A stretch of 64,000 nt of DNA from an alpha proteobacterium BAL199 (GTDB lineage: Bacteria > Pseudomonadota > Alphaproteobacteria > Thalassobaculales > Thalassobaculaceae): contig ABHC01000005.1 of the NCBI GenBank assembly GCA_000171835.1, positions 124,001-188,000 on the forward strand, given 5' to 3'. Below are positions 35,550-44,006 of the stretch, piece by piece. The translations under genes and the position numbers were made by a program. The number at the start of each line of letters is the position of its first letter. The stretch's first letter is position 1. A model generated the notes under the pieces. That model saw nothing but the letters and a program-made list of their open reading frames with translations, made no database searches and had not been told where the DNA came from.

Positions 35550-36242
35550 ATGGCCAAGGAAACCGCCCTGATCGTCGGCGCCGGTTCAGGTCTCAGCGCA
35601 TCGCTCGCCCGACTGTTCGCAAAGGAAGGCATGGCTGTCGCACTTGCCGGGCGCTCGCCCGGCAAGCTCGATGCGCTCGTCGCCGAAACCGGCGCCCGAG
35701 CCTATCGCTGCAACGTGTCCGATCCGGATGACGTTGCCGCTCTGTTCACCGCGGTCGACAAGGATCTGGGCGAACCCGACGTGGTGGTATTCAACCCGTC
35801 AGCACGGGTACGCGGCCCGATCCAGGATCTGGACCCGATCGCAGTGCGCGATGCTCTGATGGTCGCACCCTATGGGGGGTTCCTGGTAGCCCAGCAGGCA
35901 GTCAACCGCATGCTGCCGAAGGGCAAGGGTACGCTGCTGGTGACCGGCGCTTCGGCGGCGGTCAAGGGCTACGCCAACTCCTCCTGCTTCGCGATGGGCA
36001 AGTTCGGACTGCGCGGGCTGTGCCAGTCGCTGGCTCGCGAACTCCAGCCTAAAGGCATCCACGTAGCGCATTTCGTGATCGACGGCGGCATCGCGGGACC
36101 GAATTACTCGGACGCCTCTCGCGGTCCCGACGCGTTCCTGGAGCCCGACGCCATCGCCCAGAGCTATCTCCACGTTCTGCGCCAGCACCGCAGCGCCTGG
36201 TCGTGGGAGATCGAGCTTCGTCCGTGGGTGGAGACGTTCTGA
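35550..36242 (+). CDS. SDR family protein lacking the catalytic Tyr
   Basis: This 230-residue Rossmann protein of the short-chain dehydrogenase family has the cofactor motif LIVGAGSGLSASLA near the N-terminus and Ser135 in LLVTGASAAVKG. The YxxxK position reads F147-AMG-K151, so Tyr is replaced by Phe. The substitution occurs in a recognisable SDR subgroup with FAMGKF, whose reaction is unclear. It directly follows the second thiamine-diphosphate enzyme gene and ends the cluster. Confidence 0.88.
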   Translation: MAKETALIVGAGSGLSASLARLFAKEGMAVALAGRSPGKLDALVAETGARAYRCNVSDPDDVAALFTAVDKDLGEPDVVVFNPSARVRGPIQDLDPIAVRDALMVAPYGGFLVAQQAVNRMLPKGKGTLLVTGASAAVKGYANSSCFAMGKFGLRGLCQSLARELQPKGIHVAHFVIDGGIAGPNYSDASRGPDAFLEPDAIAQSYLHVLRQHRSAWSWEIELRPWVETF

Positions 36243-36543
36243 GTCGCAGGCCGGCTCGCTGCCAAGCCGGCAAAGGCTCGAACAGAACCGGCAGGATCGA
36301 GGAACAACCCCAGGACGCAGATCAGCTTGATCTCAAGTCCGCAAACCGGTCATTTGGCAAGAAAAGAGCTTCATGTATGCATGCAATATCAACTCGCGCC
36401 GCACGCCAATGATTCTGGTTGTCAAAAGGCTCGTAGGACTGTTTATCCAGCCGTTGGTGGCATCCGCGTTACCCCATCGGAGTTGCTTCCAATATCTTCA
36501 TCGCAACCATGGTTCAAATTAGCAGACTATTTCAGAGGTCGCT
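36243..36543. other. Intergenic region, start of the AT-richer glycan region
   Basis: Base composition falls visibly here from GC-rich to AT-rich. A 77-codon open frame (36327-36560) overlaps the start of the next gene. It has no recognisable family and could be the tail of a lost gene, but I do not call it. AGAGG at 36534-36538 is the ribosome-binding site of the gene starting at TTG 36544. Confidence 0.4.
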
Positions 36544-36672
36544 TTGTTTACTCTCAATGAATTGATAACAATTGGAATTCCATGCGCACCAGGTGCCGAG
36601 GAATTCGCTCGATTTGCGATCTCAACTGCACGAAAAACTGCTTTAAACTCAAATAGATTACATTTTCATCTA

Positions 36673-37821
36673 GTGGATAAAATCCGACATTAGAATCCCG
36701 CTCAGGATTCCCGCGGGTTCGGTGGCGTGCGAGTCTGGGGCATGCGCACCGGGATCAGCTTCACCGTCAGTACCGCCGATCGCGCCCGCCTGGAGGCGAT
36801 CGTGGCGGACCGCAACAGCCCGCAAAAGCACGTCTGGCGCTGCCGGATCGTGCTGCTCACCGCCGCGGGCCTGGGCACCAACGCGATCATGCGCGAGGCC
36901 GGGGTCGCCAAGACGGCGGTCTGGCGCTGGCAGGAGCGCTTCGCCGCCGAAGGCGTGGACGGGCTGCTGCGGGACAAGACGCGCCCGTCGCGGATCCCGC
37001 CGCTGGACCCCTCGGTGGCCGAGCGCGTCGTCGCCCTGACCCTGACCGATCCGCCCGGCGAGACGACCCACTGGACCGCCGCAACGATGGCGGCACAGAC
37101 CGGCATCTCGGTTAGTTCGGTGCAGCGGATCTGGCGTGCTCACGGTTTGGCCCCGCATCGGATCCGGCAGTTCAAGCTCTCGAACGACCCGGAGTTCGTG
37201 ACCAAGCTGCGCGACGTGGTCGGGCTCTATGTCGACCCGCCGGCCCACGCCATCGTGCTCAGCGTCGACGAGAAGAGCCAGATCCAGGCGCTCGACCGCA
37301 CCCAGCCCGGCCTGCCGCTGAAGAAGGGCCGCGCCGGCACCATGACCCACGACTACAAGCGCCATGGCACCACCACCTTGTTCGCTGCCCTCAACGTGCT
37401 CGACGGCACCGTCATCGGCCGCAACATGCAGCGTCACCGCCACCAGGAGTTCATCCGCTTCCTCAACCACATCGAGGCCCAGGTTCCGGCCGGCAAGGTG
37501 ATCCACGCCGTCCTCGACAACTACGCCGCCCACAAGCACCCCAAGGTCCGCGCCTGGCTGCACCGCCATCCCCGCTGGACCTTCCACTTCGTGCCGACCT
37601 CATGTTCCTGGCTCAACGCCGTCGAAGGCTTCTTCGCCAGGCTCGCCAAGCGCCGCCTCAAGCGCGGCGTCTTCCGCTCTGTCGCCGACCTCCAGGCCGC
37701 CATCAACCGCTTCCTCGACGAGCACAACGCCTCAGATCCGAAGCCCTTCAACTGGACAGCCGATCCCGACAAAATCATCGCCGCCGTCAGGCGTGGGCAC
37801 CAAGTGTTGGATTCTATCCAC
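36673..37821 (+). mobile_element. IS630-family element, copy A
   Basis: The 1149-bp element has ends GTGGATAAAATCC at the left and, as reverse complement, GTGGATAGAATCC at the right. It is flanked by the duplicated target TA (36671-36672 and 37822-37823) within CTAG. It differs from copy B at only one base that I could find (36706 G against A in B), outside the transposase gene. It interrupts the glycosyltransferase-like gene. Confidence 0.95.
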
Positions 37822-37824
37822 TAG
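36727..37824 (+). CDS. IS630-family transposase (copy A)
   Basis: This 365-residue transposase has an N-terminal helix-turn-helix half (GLGTNAIMREAGVAKTAVWR) and a C-terminal DDE domain. The catalytic residues are D181 (LSVDEKSQ), D264 (AVLDNYAAH) and E300 (WLNAVEGFF). The start is GTG 36727, the same distance from the IS end as the ATG in copy C; ATG 36742 is the alternative. The element itself has no stop codon: TAG is formed by the target TA plus the next G. Confidence 0.95.
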   Translation: MRVWGMRTGISFTVSTADRARLEAIVADRNSPQKHVWRCRIVLLTAAGLGTNAIMREAGVAKTAVWRWQERFAAEGVDGLLRDKTRPSRIPPLDPSVAERVVALTLTDPPGETTHWTAATMAAQTGISVSSVQRIWRAHGLAPHRIRQFKLSNDPEFVTKLRDVVGLYVDPPAHAIVLSVDEKSQIQALDRTQPGLPLKKGRAGTMTHDYKRHGTTTLFAALNVLDGTVIGRNMQRHRHQEFIRFLNHIEAQVPAGKVIHAVLDNYAAHKHPKVRAWLHRHPRWTFHFVPTSCSWLNAVEGFFARLAKRRLKRGVFRSVADLQAAINRFLDEHNASDPKPFNWTADPDKIIAAVRRGHQVLDSIH

Positions 37825-38215
37825 CAATACCAGAGAACTGTGAACGTAACAGCTATGATTCTCTTGCTAAAGAATACAACTGTCATATCAGTACCGTCGA
37901 CATCACTGGACTTCCCGATGGTCGCATGAAAAATGGCCTTGCGCATTGTCGCGGCCTTCAAATTTTGTATCAGTCATTCGAAACCAAACTGGCAATTTTA
38001 TGCGACAATGATGCTGCATTCCTTGATCATGGATGGGATAGGCGGCTCGTTAACTTACTGAGCGAGACGGTCGTCATTGTTGGTACGGCATATCCACAGA
38101 CTCCTGTGGAGCATCTAGCGCTCCCACAAGGAGTTGCAAAGCCAATTTTCAAATATCAACGTTTTCCCAACGTGATCGCATGCCTCTTCGATGTCGCCTC
38201 TATGCGGCAAGCCGG

Positions 38216-39644
38216 GGGATGTCCCTCGCCGTGTTGAAATTTGCTCGGCAGGCGCTGTTGGTTGACGATGCTATGCGGCGACCGCCTGCTGTTCAAGGTC
38301 GTGGTTGATCGCGTTCCTGTCCTGGTGGGCCGCCAGGGCTCGGCGCAGGCTCGGGAGTTGCTTGTGGGCCTTGAGGCGGCGGAAACCCTTGGCGGCCTCG
38401 AGCATGGCAGCGGCGGTCCAGCGCAGCGCCATGGCCGCGTCCTGCCAGCGTTTGACGTTGCGGCAGACCCGGCGGACGGTTCCGTTCATGTTCTCGATGA
38501 TGTTGGTGCAGGCGAGCGACCGGCGTAGTTCGACTGGCAGACCGAGGCGGGTGACGGTGAGGATCTCGTCGAGGCCCTCCAGGATGCTGGCCGACACGCC
38601 CGGGGCGTCGCGCTCCAGGCGACGGGCGAGGTTGCGGATCAGCTTCTCGGCCTTGTCGGCGTCGTCCAGTTCCCAGGCCTGACGCAGCGCCTTGCGGACG
38701 CCGGCCTGCAAGGACTTGGGCAGGCGCTCTGCGATGTTGCGGGCCTTGTGGACCTGGCAGCGCTGGATCGGGGTGTCGCGGCCGAAGGTGTTGCGAATCG
38801 CCTTCGACAGCGCCTTGGCGCCGTCGATGATGAACAGTCGGCAGACCGCGGGATCGAGGCCGCGGCCGACCAGGTTGTCGAGCAGCGCCTGGGCCACGGC
38901 GGCGTTCTCGCTGGCCCCCTCGATCACGCCGAGCGGATGCTTGTCGCCGATGCCGTCGATGCCGACGGCGGCCAGCAGCATCAGGTCTTCCTCGATGTGG
39001 ATGCCGTCGATCTGGATCGCCAGCAGGTCCAGGGCGGACAAGTCGGCGGCCATCCATTCCTTCATGCGTTCCGCCGACAGCGCCACGAACCGCCGCGACA
39101 CCGCCGACTTCGACACTCCCGACCCGGGGGCCGCCGGGATGTCGCCGCCCGGCAGGCGGACGGCGCGGCCGAACTTGCGGGTCGAGACGTTGATCAGCAT
39201 CAGGTTCAGCGCCCACTTGCCGAGCAGGTCTTCCGACTGCGCCGCCTCCCAGCTCGGCAGCGCCAGCTCGCCGCCGTCGCGAGCACGAACGCGAGGACGA
39301 TCGATCTCGACCTTGCCGCCGTGGAAGCCGACCTTCCCCTTGGTCTTGCCCCAGCGATACCCGTCTCGCCCAGCAGCCCGGCCGTAGCGCGGGCCGCACA
39401 GCTCGGCCGCCTCCTCATCCATCATCGTCGCCAAAGTCGCCAGGCCCGCCGTCAGGCAGAAACGATCGAAGCTGGCTCCGACTTCCTGCCAAGCCTCATC
39501 GACGATTGCCGCCGGCACCACGCCGGCAGATCTGGTAGCTTTCTTCATGGCGTTGCTCTCCTTCGCGGATTCGACACCCCGAGCCTAATGGCTCAAGGCG
39601 GGCAACGCCTGCTCCCCTATTTCAACATCGACCGGGACATACCC
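38216..39644 (-). mobile_element. IS256-family element
   Basis: The 1429-bp element has imperfect terminal repeats: GGGATGTCCC... at the left, and the reverse complement of the right end reads GGGTATGTCCC; both continue to TGTTGAAAT. The 9-bp target duplication GCAAGCCGG is intact at 38207-38215 and 39645-39653. It carries one transposase gene on the minus strand and interrupts the glycosyltransferase-like gene. Confidence 0.95.
38271..39548 (-). CDS. IS256-family (Mutator-type) transposase
   Basis: This 425-residue transposase has the DDE residues D181 (AIQIDGIHIEED), D242 (FIIDGAKAL) and E352 (CTNIIENMNG), with the family stretch CQVHKARNIAERLP between them. No internal stop or frameshift is seen, so it is probably functional. 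Confidence 0.95.
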   Translation of the reverse strand: MKKATRSAGVVPAAIVDEAWQEVGASFDRFCLTAGLATLATMMDEEAAELCGPRYGRAAGRDGYRWGKTKGKVGFHGGKVEIDRPRVRARDGGELALPSWEAAQSEDLLGKWALNLMLINVSTRKFGRAVRLPGGDIPAAPGSGVSKSAVSRRFVALSAERMKEWMAADLSALDLLAIQIDGIHIEEDLMLLAAVGIDGIGDKHPLGVIEGASENAAVAQALLDNLVGRGLDPAVCRLFIIDGAKALSKAIRNTFGRDTPIQRCQVHKARNIAERLPKSLQAGVRKALRQAWELDDADKAEKLIRNLARRLERDAPGVSASILEGLDEILTVTRLGLPVELRRSLACTNIIENMNGTVRRVCRNVKRWQDAAMALRWTAAAMLEAAKGFRRLKAHKQLPSLRRALAAHQDRNAINHDLEQQAVAA

Positions 39645-40339
39645 GCAAGCCGGCATTGACTTCCTCAGACACGAGCAGATGGCTGAGAAGAATGGCTTTA
39701 TGCCGATCCTGCTTGATGATCCTGAACTAACCCGTCTAGCCGGTGTCCCGGACGGTGCGTTCTGGCTCCTCGACACGGGCTTCGATCTGCCAGTGCGTGT
39801 TCGCAAAGCCGGCAGGGACGGCCTCGCCCTCCCTCTTCAGTCAATGACTGAATCTGGGTTGCTGGCTCATGATCTGCCCAGACGAATGACCGACGGAACT
39901 GTACTACCTGGGGGGTCGGAGGTGTATTGCTTGGGACAACGGCCCATGTTCAGCCATTTCGGCAAAGCCAGTCGACGATCATTCCAATCGAAAGAAGCGC
40001 AGAGTTGGGTCGATGCTGTCGAGCGCTGGATTGGCGATGAAACGCGTTGGAAACTGGCATCAGAGGGGACTCAGTAGAATGATTCCGTTGTTCAAGGTTG
40101 GGATGTCTGGAGACGCTTCAGCACGGGTCGCAGAAACACTGCAAAGCGGGTACATCGGCCAGGGGCCGCGTGTTGAAGAGTTCGAGAGCGCGCTCAGGAA
40201 AGAACTTGGGATACAAAACCTGCTGACAGTCAACTCTGGGACTTCAGCTCTCCATTTGGCTCTCCACTTATTGAAGCGTCCCGCGAGCGGAGAGGGCTTT
40301 CACGGCATATGGCCCGGCCTTCAGCCCGGAGATGAGGTG

Positions 40340-41437
40340 CTAGTGGATAGAATCCAACACTTGGTGCCCACGCCTGACGGCGGCGATGATTTTGTCGGGA
40401 TCGGCTGTCCAGTTGAAGGGCTTCGGATCTGAGGCGTTGTGCTCGTCGAGGAAGCGGTTGATGGCGGCCTGGAGGTCGGCGACAGAGCGGAAGACGCCGC
40501 GCTTGAGGCGGCGCTTGGCGAGCCTGGCGAAGAAGCCTTCGACGGCGTTGAGCCAGGAACATGAGGTCGGCACGAAGTGGAAGGTCCAGCGGGGATGGCG
40601 GTGCAGCCAGGCGCGGACCTTGGGGTGCTTGTGGGCGGCGTAGTTGTCGAGGACGGCGTGGATCACCTTGCCGGCCGGAACCTGGGCCTCGATGTGGTTG
40701 AGGAAGCGGATGAACTCCTGGTGGCGGTGACGCTGCATGTTGCGGCCGATGACGGTGCCGTCGAGCACGTTGAGGGCAGCGAACAAGGTGGTGGTGCCAT
40801 GGCGCTTGTAGTCGTGGGTCATGGTGCCGGCGCGGCCCTTCTTCAGCGGCAGGCCGGGCTGGGTGCGGTCGAGCGCCTGGATCTGGCTCTTCTCGTCGAC
40901 GCTGAGCACGATGGCGTGGGCCGGCGGGTCGACATAGAGCCCGACCACGTCGCGCAGCTTGGTCACGAACTCCGGGTCGTTCGAGAGCTTGAACTGCCGG
41001 ATCCGATGCGGGGCCAAACCGTGAGCACGCCAGATCCGCTGCACCGAACTAACCGAGATGCCGGTCTGTGCCGCCATCGTTGCGGCGGTCCAGTGGGTCG
41101 TCTCGCCGGGCGGATCGGTCAGGGTCAGGGCGACGACGCGCTCGGCCACCGAGGGGTCCAGCGGCGGGATCCGCGACGGGCGCGTCTTGTCCCGCAGCAG
41201 CCCGTCCACGCCTTCGGCGGCGAAGCGCTCCTGCCAGCGCCAGACCGCCGTCTTGGCGACCCCGGCCTCGCGCATGATCGCGTTGGTGCCCAGGCCCGCG
41301 GCGGTGAGCAGCACGATCCGGCAGCGCCAGACGTGCTTTTGCGGGCTGTTGCGGTCCGCCACGATCGCCTCCAGGCGGGCGCGATCGGCGGTACTGACGG
41401 TGAAGCTGATCCCGGTGCGCATGCCCCAGACTCGCAC
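40340..41437 (-). CDS. IS630-family transposase (copy B)
   Basis: This 365-residue protein is identical in sequence to the copy A transposase, with the same DDE residues. Its TAG stop codon is also completed by the target duplication next to the element's end. Confidence 0.95.
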   Translation of the reverse strand: MRVWGMRTGISFTVSTADRARLEAIVADRNSPQKHVWRCRIVLLTAAGLGTNAIMREAGVAKTAVWRWQERFAAEGVDGLLRDKTRPSRIPPLDPSVAERVVALTLTDPPGETTHWTAATMAAQTGISVSSVQRIWRAHGLAPHRIRQFKLSNDPEFVTKLRDVVGLYVDPPAHAIVLSVDEKSQIQALDRTQPGLPLKKGRAGTMTHDYKRHGTTTLFAALNVLDGTVIGRNMQRHRHQEFIRFLNHIEAQVPAGKVIHAVLDNYAAHKHPKVRAWLHRHPRWTFHFVPTSCSWLNAVEGFFARLAKRRLKRGVFRSVADLQAAINRFLDEHNASDPKPFNWTADPDKIIAAVRRGHQVLDSIH

Positions 41438-41491
41438 GCCACCGAACCCGCGGGAATTCTGAGCGGGATTCTAATGTCGGATTTTATCCAC
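40343..41491 (-). mobile_element. IS630-family element, copy B
   Basis: The 1149-bp element is nearly identical to copy A and lies in the opposite orientation. The target TA is duplicated at 40341-40342 and 41492-41493, again within CTAG. It interrupts the aminotransferase gene. Confidence 0.95.
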
Positions 41492-42386
41492 TAGCCACGC
41501 CGCTTACCTGCACGGCAACGAACTGGCCGGTGCTGGGCAATGGGCTCGAGCTACGCTGGGTTGATGTCGATCCGAATAATGCCAACATGTCGCTGGACGA
41601 TCTCAAGCAGAAGCTTTCATCGCGAACTAAAGTCATTCTTTTGGTCCATTGGGGTGGCTACCCGGTTGATTTAGACGCACTTGGTAGAATACTGGACGAA
41701 GCCACACCTCATTTAGGCTTTCGCCCAATGGTCATTGAAGACTGCGCGCATGCTTGGAAAAGCACGTACAAGAACCGGTTTATCGGCAGCCACGGTAATC
41801 TTGCGGCATTTAGCTTTCAGGCTATCAAGCACCTAACTTGTGGAGATGGTGGCCTCTTGGTCACACCGAACACGGACCTATTCAAGCGTGGCAAGTTGCT
41901 ACGTTGGTATGGAATTGATCGTGATGACCCGCGAGGGGATTTTCGGTGCGAGAATGATGTCCCAGAATGGGGATTCAAGTTTCACATGAATGATATCTCG
42001 GCGACAATTGGACTCTCCAATCTCGAATTTGCCGATAGAGCTGTCGAACAGCACCGAGACAACGCTAAATTCTACAATTCAGTTCTTCAGAATACGCCCG
42101 GCGTTGAATTGTTGGAAAACGCAACAGATCGTCTATCCTCTTATTGGATATATACAATTAAAGTTTCGCGACGAGAGGACTTCCGGCGAAAACTTTCCGA
42201 GTCAGGCATAATGGTTAGTCAGGTCCACGAACGAAATGATAAACACAGCACCGTAGAAAGTTATCGATCTTTTCTCCCACAATTGGATTCTATAATCGAT
42301 AAAATTATATGCATACCAGTTGGTTGGTGGGTTGACGAGATTGCTAGAAACCACATAGCAGATACGATTAAATCTGGTTGGTAACG

Positions 42387-43286
42387 ATGACTGAAGGCCG
42401 CATTGTTGAATTGGGTTCACGCGAAGTATCCTTGCGGCGGCAAGCGATCAATTTAGCAGACCGTACCTTTGTTTATGGTCGGAACTTAGACACCTCACTG
42501 GTTCTCCGCTACCCGGCCGGGTTTCAGCGATCTCTTGGCGGTCGAATTGTAACGGTAATCGATGATTCTGAACAGAACGTCCTGTCTATGGCCTGCGTTC
42601 GGAACTTTCAATTAAACCGAGATGGCCGGCAGTATACCGGCTGCATGATCGGTTTAGTGTGCAGTGCGCCCGAACAACGTCGACAAGGGCTGGCCACGAG
42701 ACTTCTGGAAGCTATCGTCGAGAACGCTCGTCATCTTGGAACTGACATAGCAGTTCTGTGGTCCGGGCATCGTGATTTCTATCGATCCCGCGATTGGGCG
42801 CAGCGCAGTTCTGGTTTATTTGGAAAGCTTGCACTGCCGCATGACGATCGAGCGCCGACCGAAGGGCTCGATCAATTGTCCACACGAACTGTCCGACGCC
42901 TGGAAAAACTTCGGCCCGCCGATTCTCGGATTTTGCCACGCCGACCGCTTCCGCTCTGGCGCACCCTCCCTCTCCCAGCAGACTCGATCGAGTTGTGCAT
43001 ACAGGAAGATGCCTATGCCATCGTCGGTCGGTCTCAGGACACCACAGCGTATCTATTTGAACTCGGCGGGAATGCCTCGATTTGGCCGAAGCTTTGGCCT
43101 TCTGTCGTCGGCACCGCCGACAACCTGTTTGCCAACGCCACTGAGGCGACCCAGTCGGCGGAATGGTTGATGTCTATGGGAGCCCAGCTCATTCCTCAAA
43201 CTCTCGCGTTCTGGCAATTTCTCAGCCCGCGCTCTGCTGCTCTAAGGGCCGCCACCCCCAACATCCCGTTCTTCGACCGTCTCTAG
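42387..43286 (+). CDS. GNAT-type N-acetyltransferase
   Basis: This 299-residue protein has an N-terminal GNAT domain with the acetyl-CoA segment IGLVCSAPEQRRQGLATRLLEAIVE (about residues 88-112). The C-terminal half is unassigned. It starts two bases after the stop codon of the aminotransferase gene, so the two were one operon. It may acetylate an amino sugar made by that aminotransferase, which is inference. It is intact, but its promoter now lies beyond several insertion sequences. Confidence 0.82.
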   Translation: MTEGRIVELGSREVSLRRQAINLADRTFVYGRNLDTSLVLRYPAGFQRSLGGRIVTVIDDSEQNVLSMACVRNFQLNRDGRQYTGCMIGLVCSAPEQRRQGLATRLLEAIVENARHLGTDIAVLWSGHRDFYRSRDWAQRSSGLFGKLALPHDDRAPTEGLDQLSTRTVRRLEKLRPADSRILPRRPLPLWRTLPLPADSIELCIQEDAYAIVGRSQDTTAYLFELGGNASIWPKLWPSVVGTADNLFANATEATQSAEWLMSMGAQLIPQTLAFWQFLSPRSAALRAATPNIPFFDRL

Positions 43287-44006
43287 AACAAACATCTAGT
43301 GGATAGAATCTAACGCTTGGTGCCCGCGTCTGACGGCTGCGATGGTTCTCTCGGGATCGGCGGTCCAGTTGAAGGGCTTCGGATCTGAGGCGTTGCGCTC
43401 GTCGAGGAAGCGGTTGATGGCGGCTTGGAGGTCGGCGAGTGAGCGGAACACGCCGCGTTTGAGGCGGCGCCTGGCGAGCTTGGCGAAGAAGCCCTCGACG
43501 GCGTTGAGCCAGGAGCACGACGTCGGCACGAAGTGGAACGTCCATCGCGGATGGCGGTCGAGCCAGGCCCGGACCTTGGGGTGCTTGTGGGCGGCGTAGT
43601 TGTCGAGGATGGCGTGTACGACCTTGCCGGCCGGGACCTCGGCCTCGACGGCGTTGAGGAAGCGGATGAACTCCTGGTGGCGGTGACGCTGCATGTTGCG
43701 GCCGATGATGGTGCCGTCGAGCACGTTCAGGGCGGCAAACAGGGTGGTGGTGCCATGGCGCTTGTAGTCGTGGGTCATGGTGCCGGCGCGGCCCTTCTTG
43801 AGCGGCAGCCCCGGCTGGGTGCGGTCGAGGGCCTGGATCTGGCTCTTCTCGTCGACGCTCAGCACGATCGCATGGGCCGGCGGGTCGACGTAGAGCCCGA
43901 CCACGTCGCGCAGCTTGGCCACGAACATCGGGTCGTTCGACAGTTTGAACTGCCGGACCCGATGCGGGGCCAAGCCATGGGCGCGCCAGATCCGTTGCAC
44001 CGAGCT

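Larger units (their letters stand above)
36544..40077 (+). pseudogene. Glycosyltransferase-like gene split by IS630 and IS256 elements
   Basis: Three exon-like pieces, 36544-36672, 37824-38215 and 39654-40077, join in one frame once both insertion sequences and one copy of each target duplication are removed. The result is a 314-residue protein beginning MFTLNELITIGIPCAPGAEE. It contains KLAILCDNDAAFLDHGWD, an acidic DND-type motif like the nucleotide-sugar/metal motif of GT-A glycosyltransferases, and later LLDDPELTRLAGVPDGAFW. Family assignment is tentative because the protein is short of classic motifs. The start is TTG 36544 with AGAGG 5 bases upstream. It is followed at once by an aminotransferase gene of the sugar type, so a glycan-synthesis role is likely. 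The gene is now inactive. Confidence 0.8.
40079..42384 (+). pseudogene. DegT/DnrJ/EryC1/StrS-family aminotransferase gene split by IS630
   Basis: The two halves, 40079-40342 and 41494-42384, join in frame across the insertion as GDEVLATPLTCTATNW, giving 384 residues. The family features are clear: IPLFKVGMSGDASARVAETL, LTVNSGTSALHLALH, VIEDCAHAW and the PLP-binding Lys in AAFSFQAIKHLTCGDGG. Such enzymes transaminate nucleotide-linked ketosugars during polysaccharide or O-antigen synthesis. GAGGGG precedes the ATG, one base after the stop codon of the glycosyltransferase-like gene. The gene is inactive as it stands. Confidence 0.93.

Noticed and set aside
36327-36560. A 77-codon open frame before the broken glycosyltransferase-like gene.
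   Set aside because: No family features or clear ribosome-binding site; at most the tail of a lost gene.
36673-41491. IS630 copies A and B as ends of a composite transposon carrying the genes between them.
   Set aside because: Each copy has its own TA duplication and splits a gene that is restored across it, so they inserted independently.
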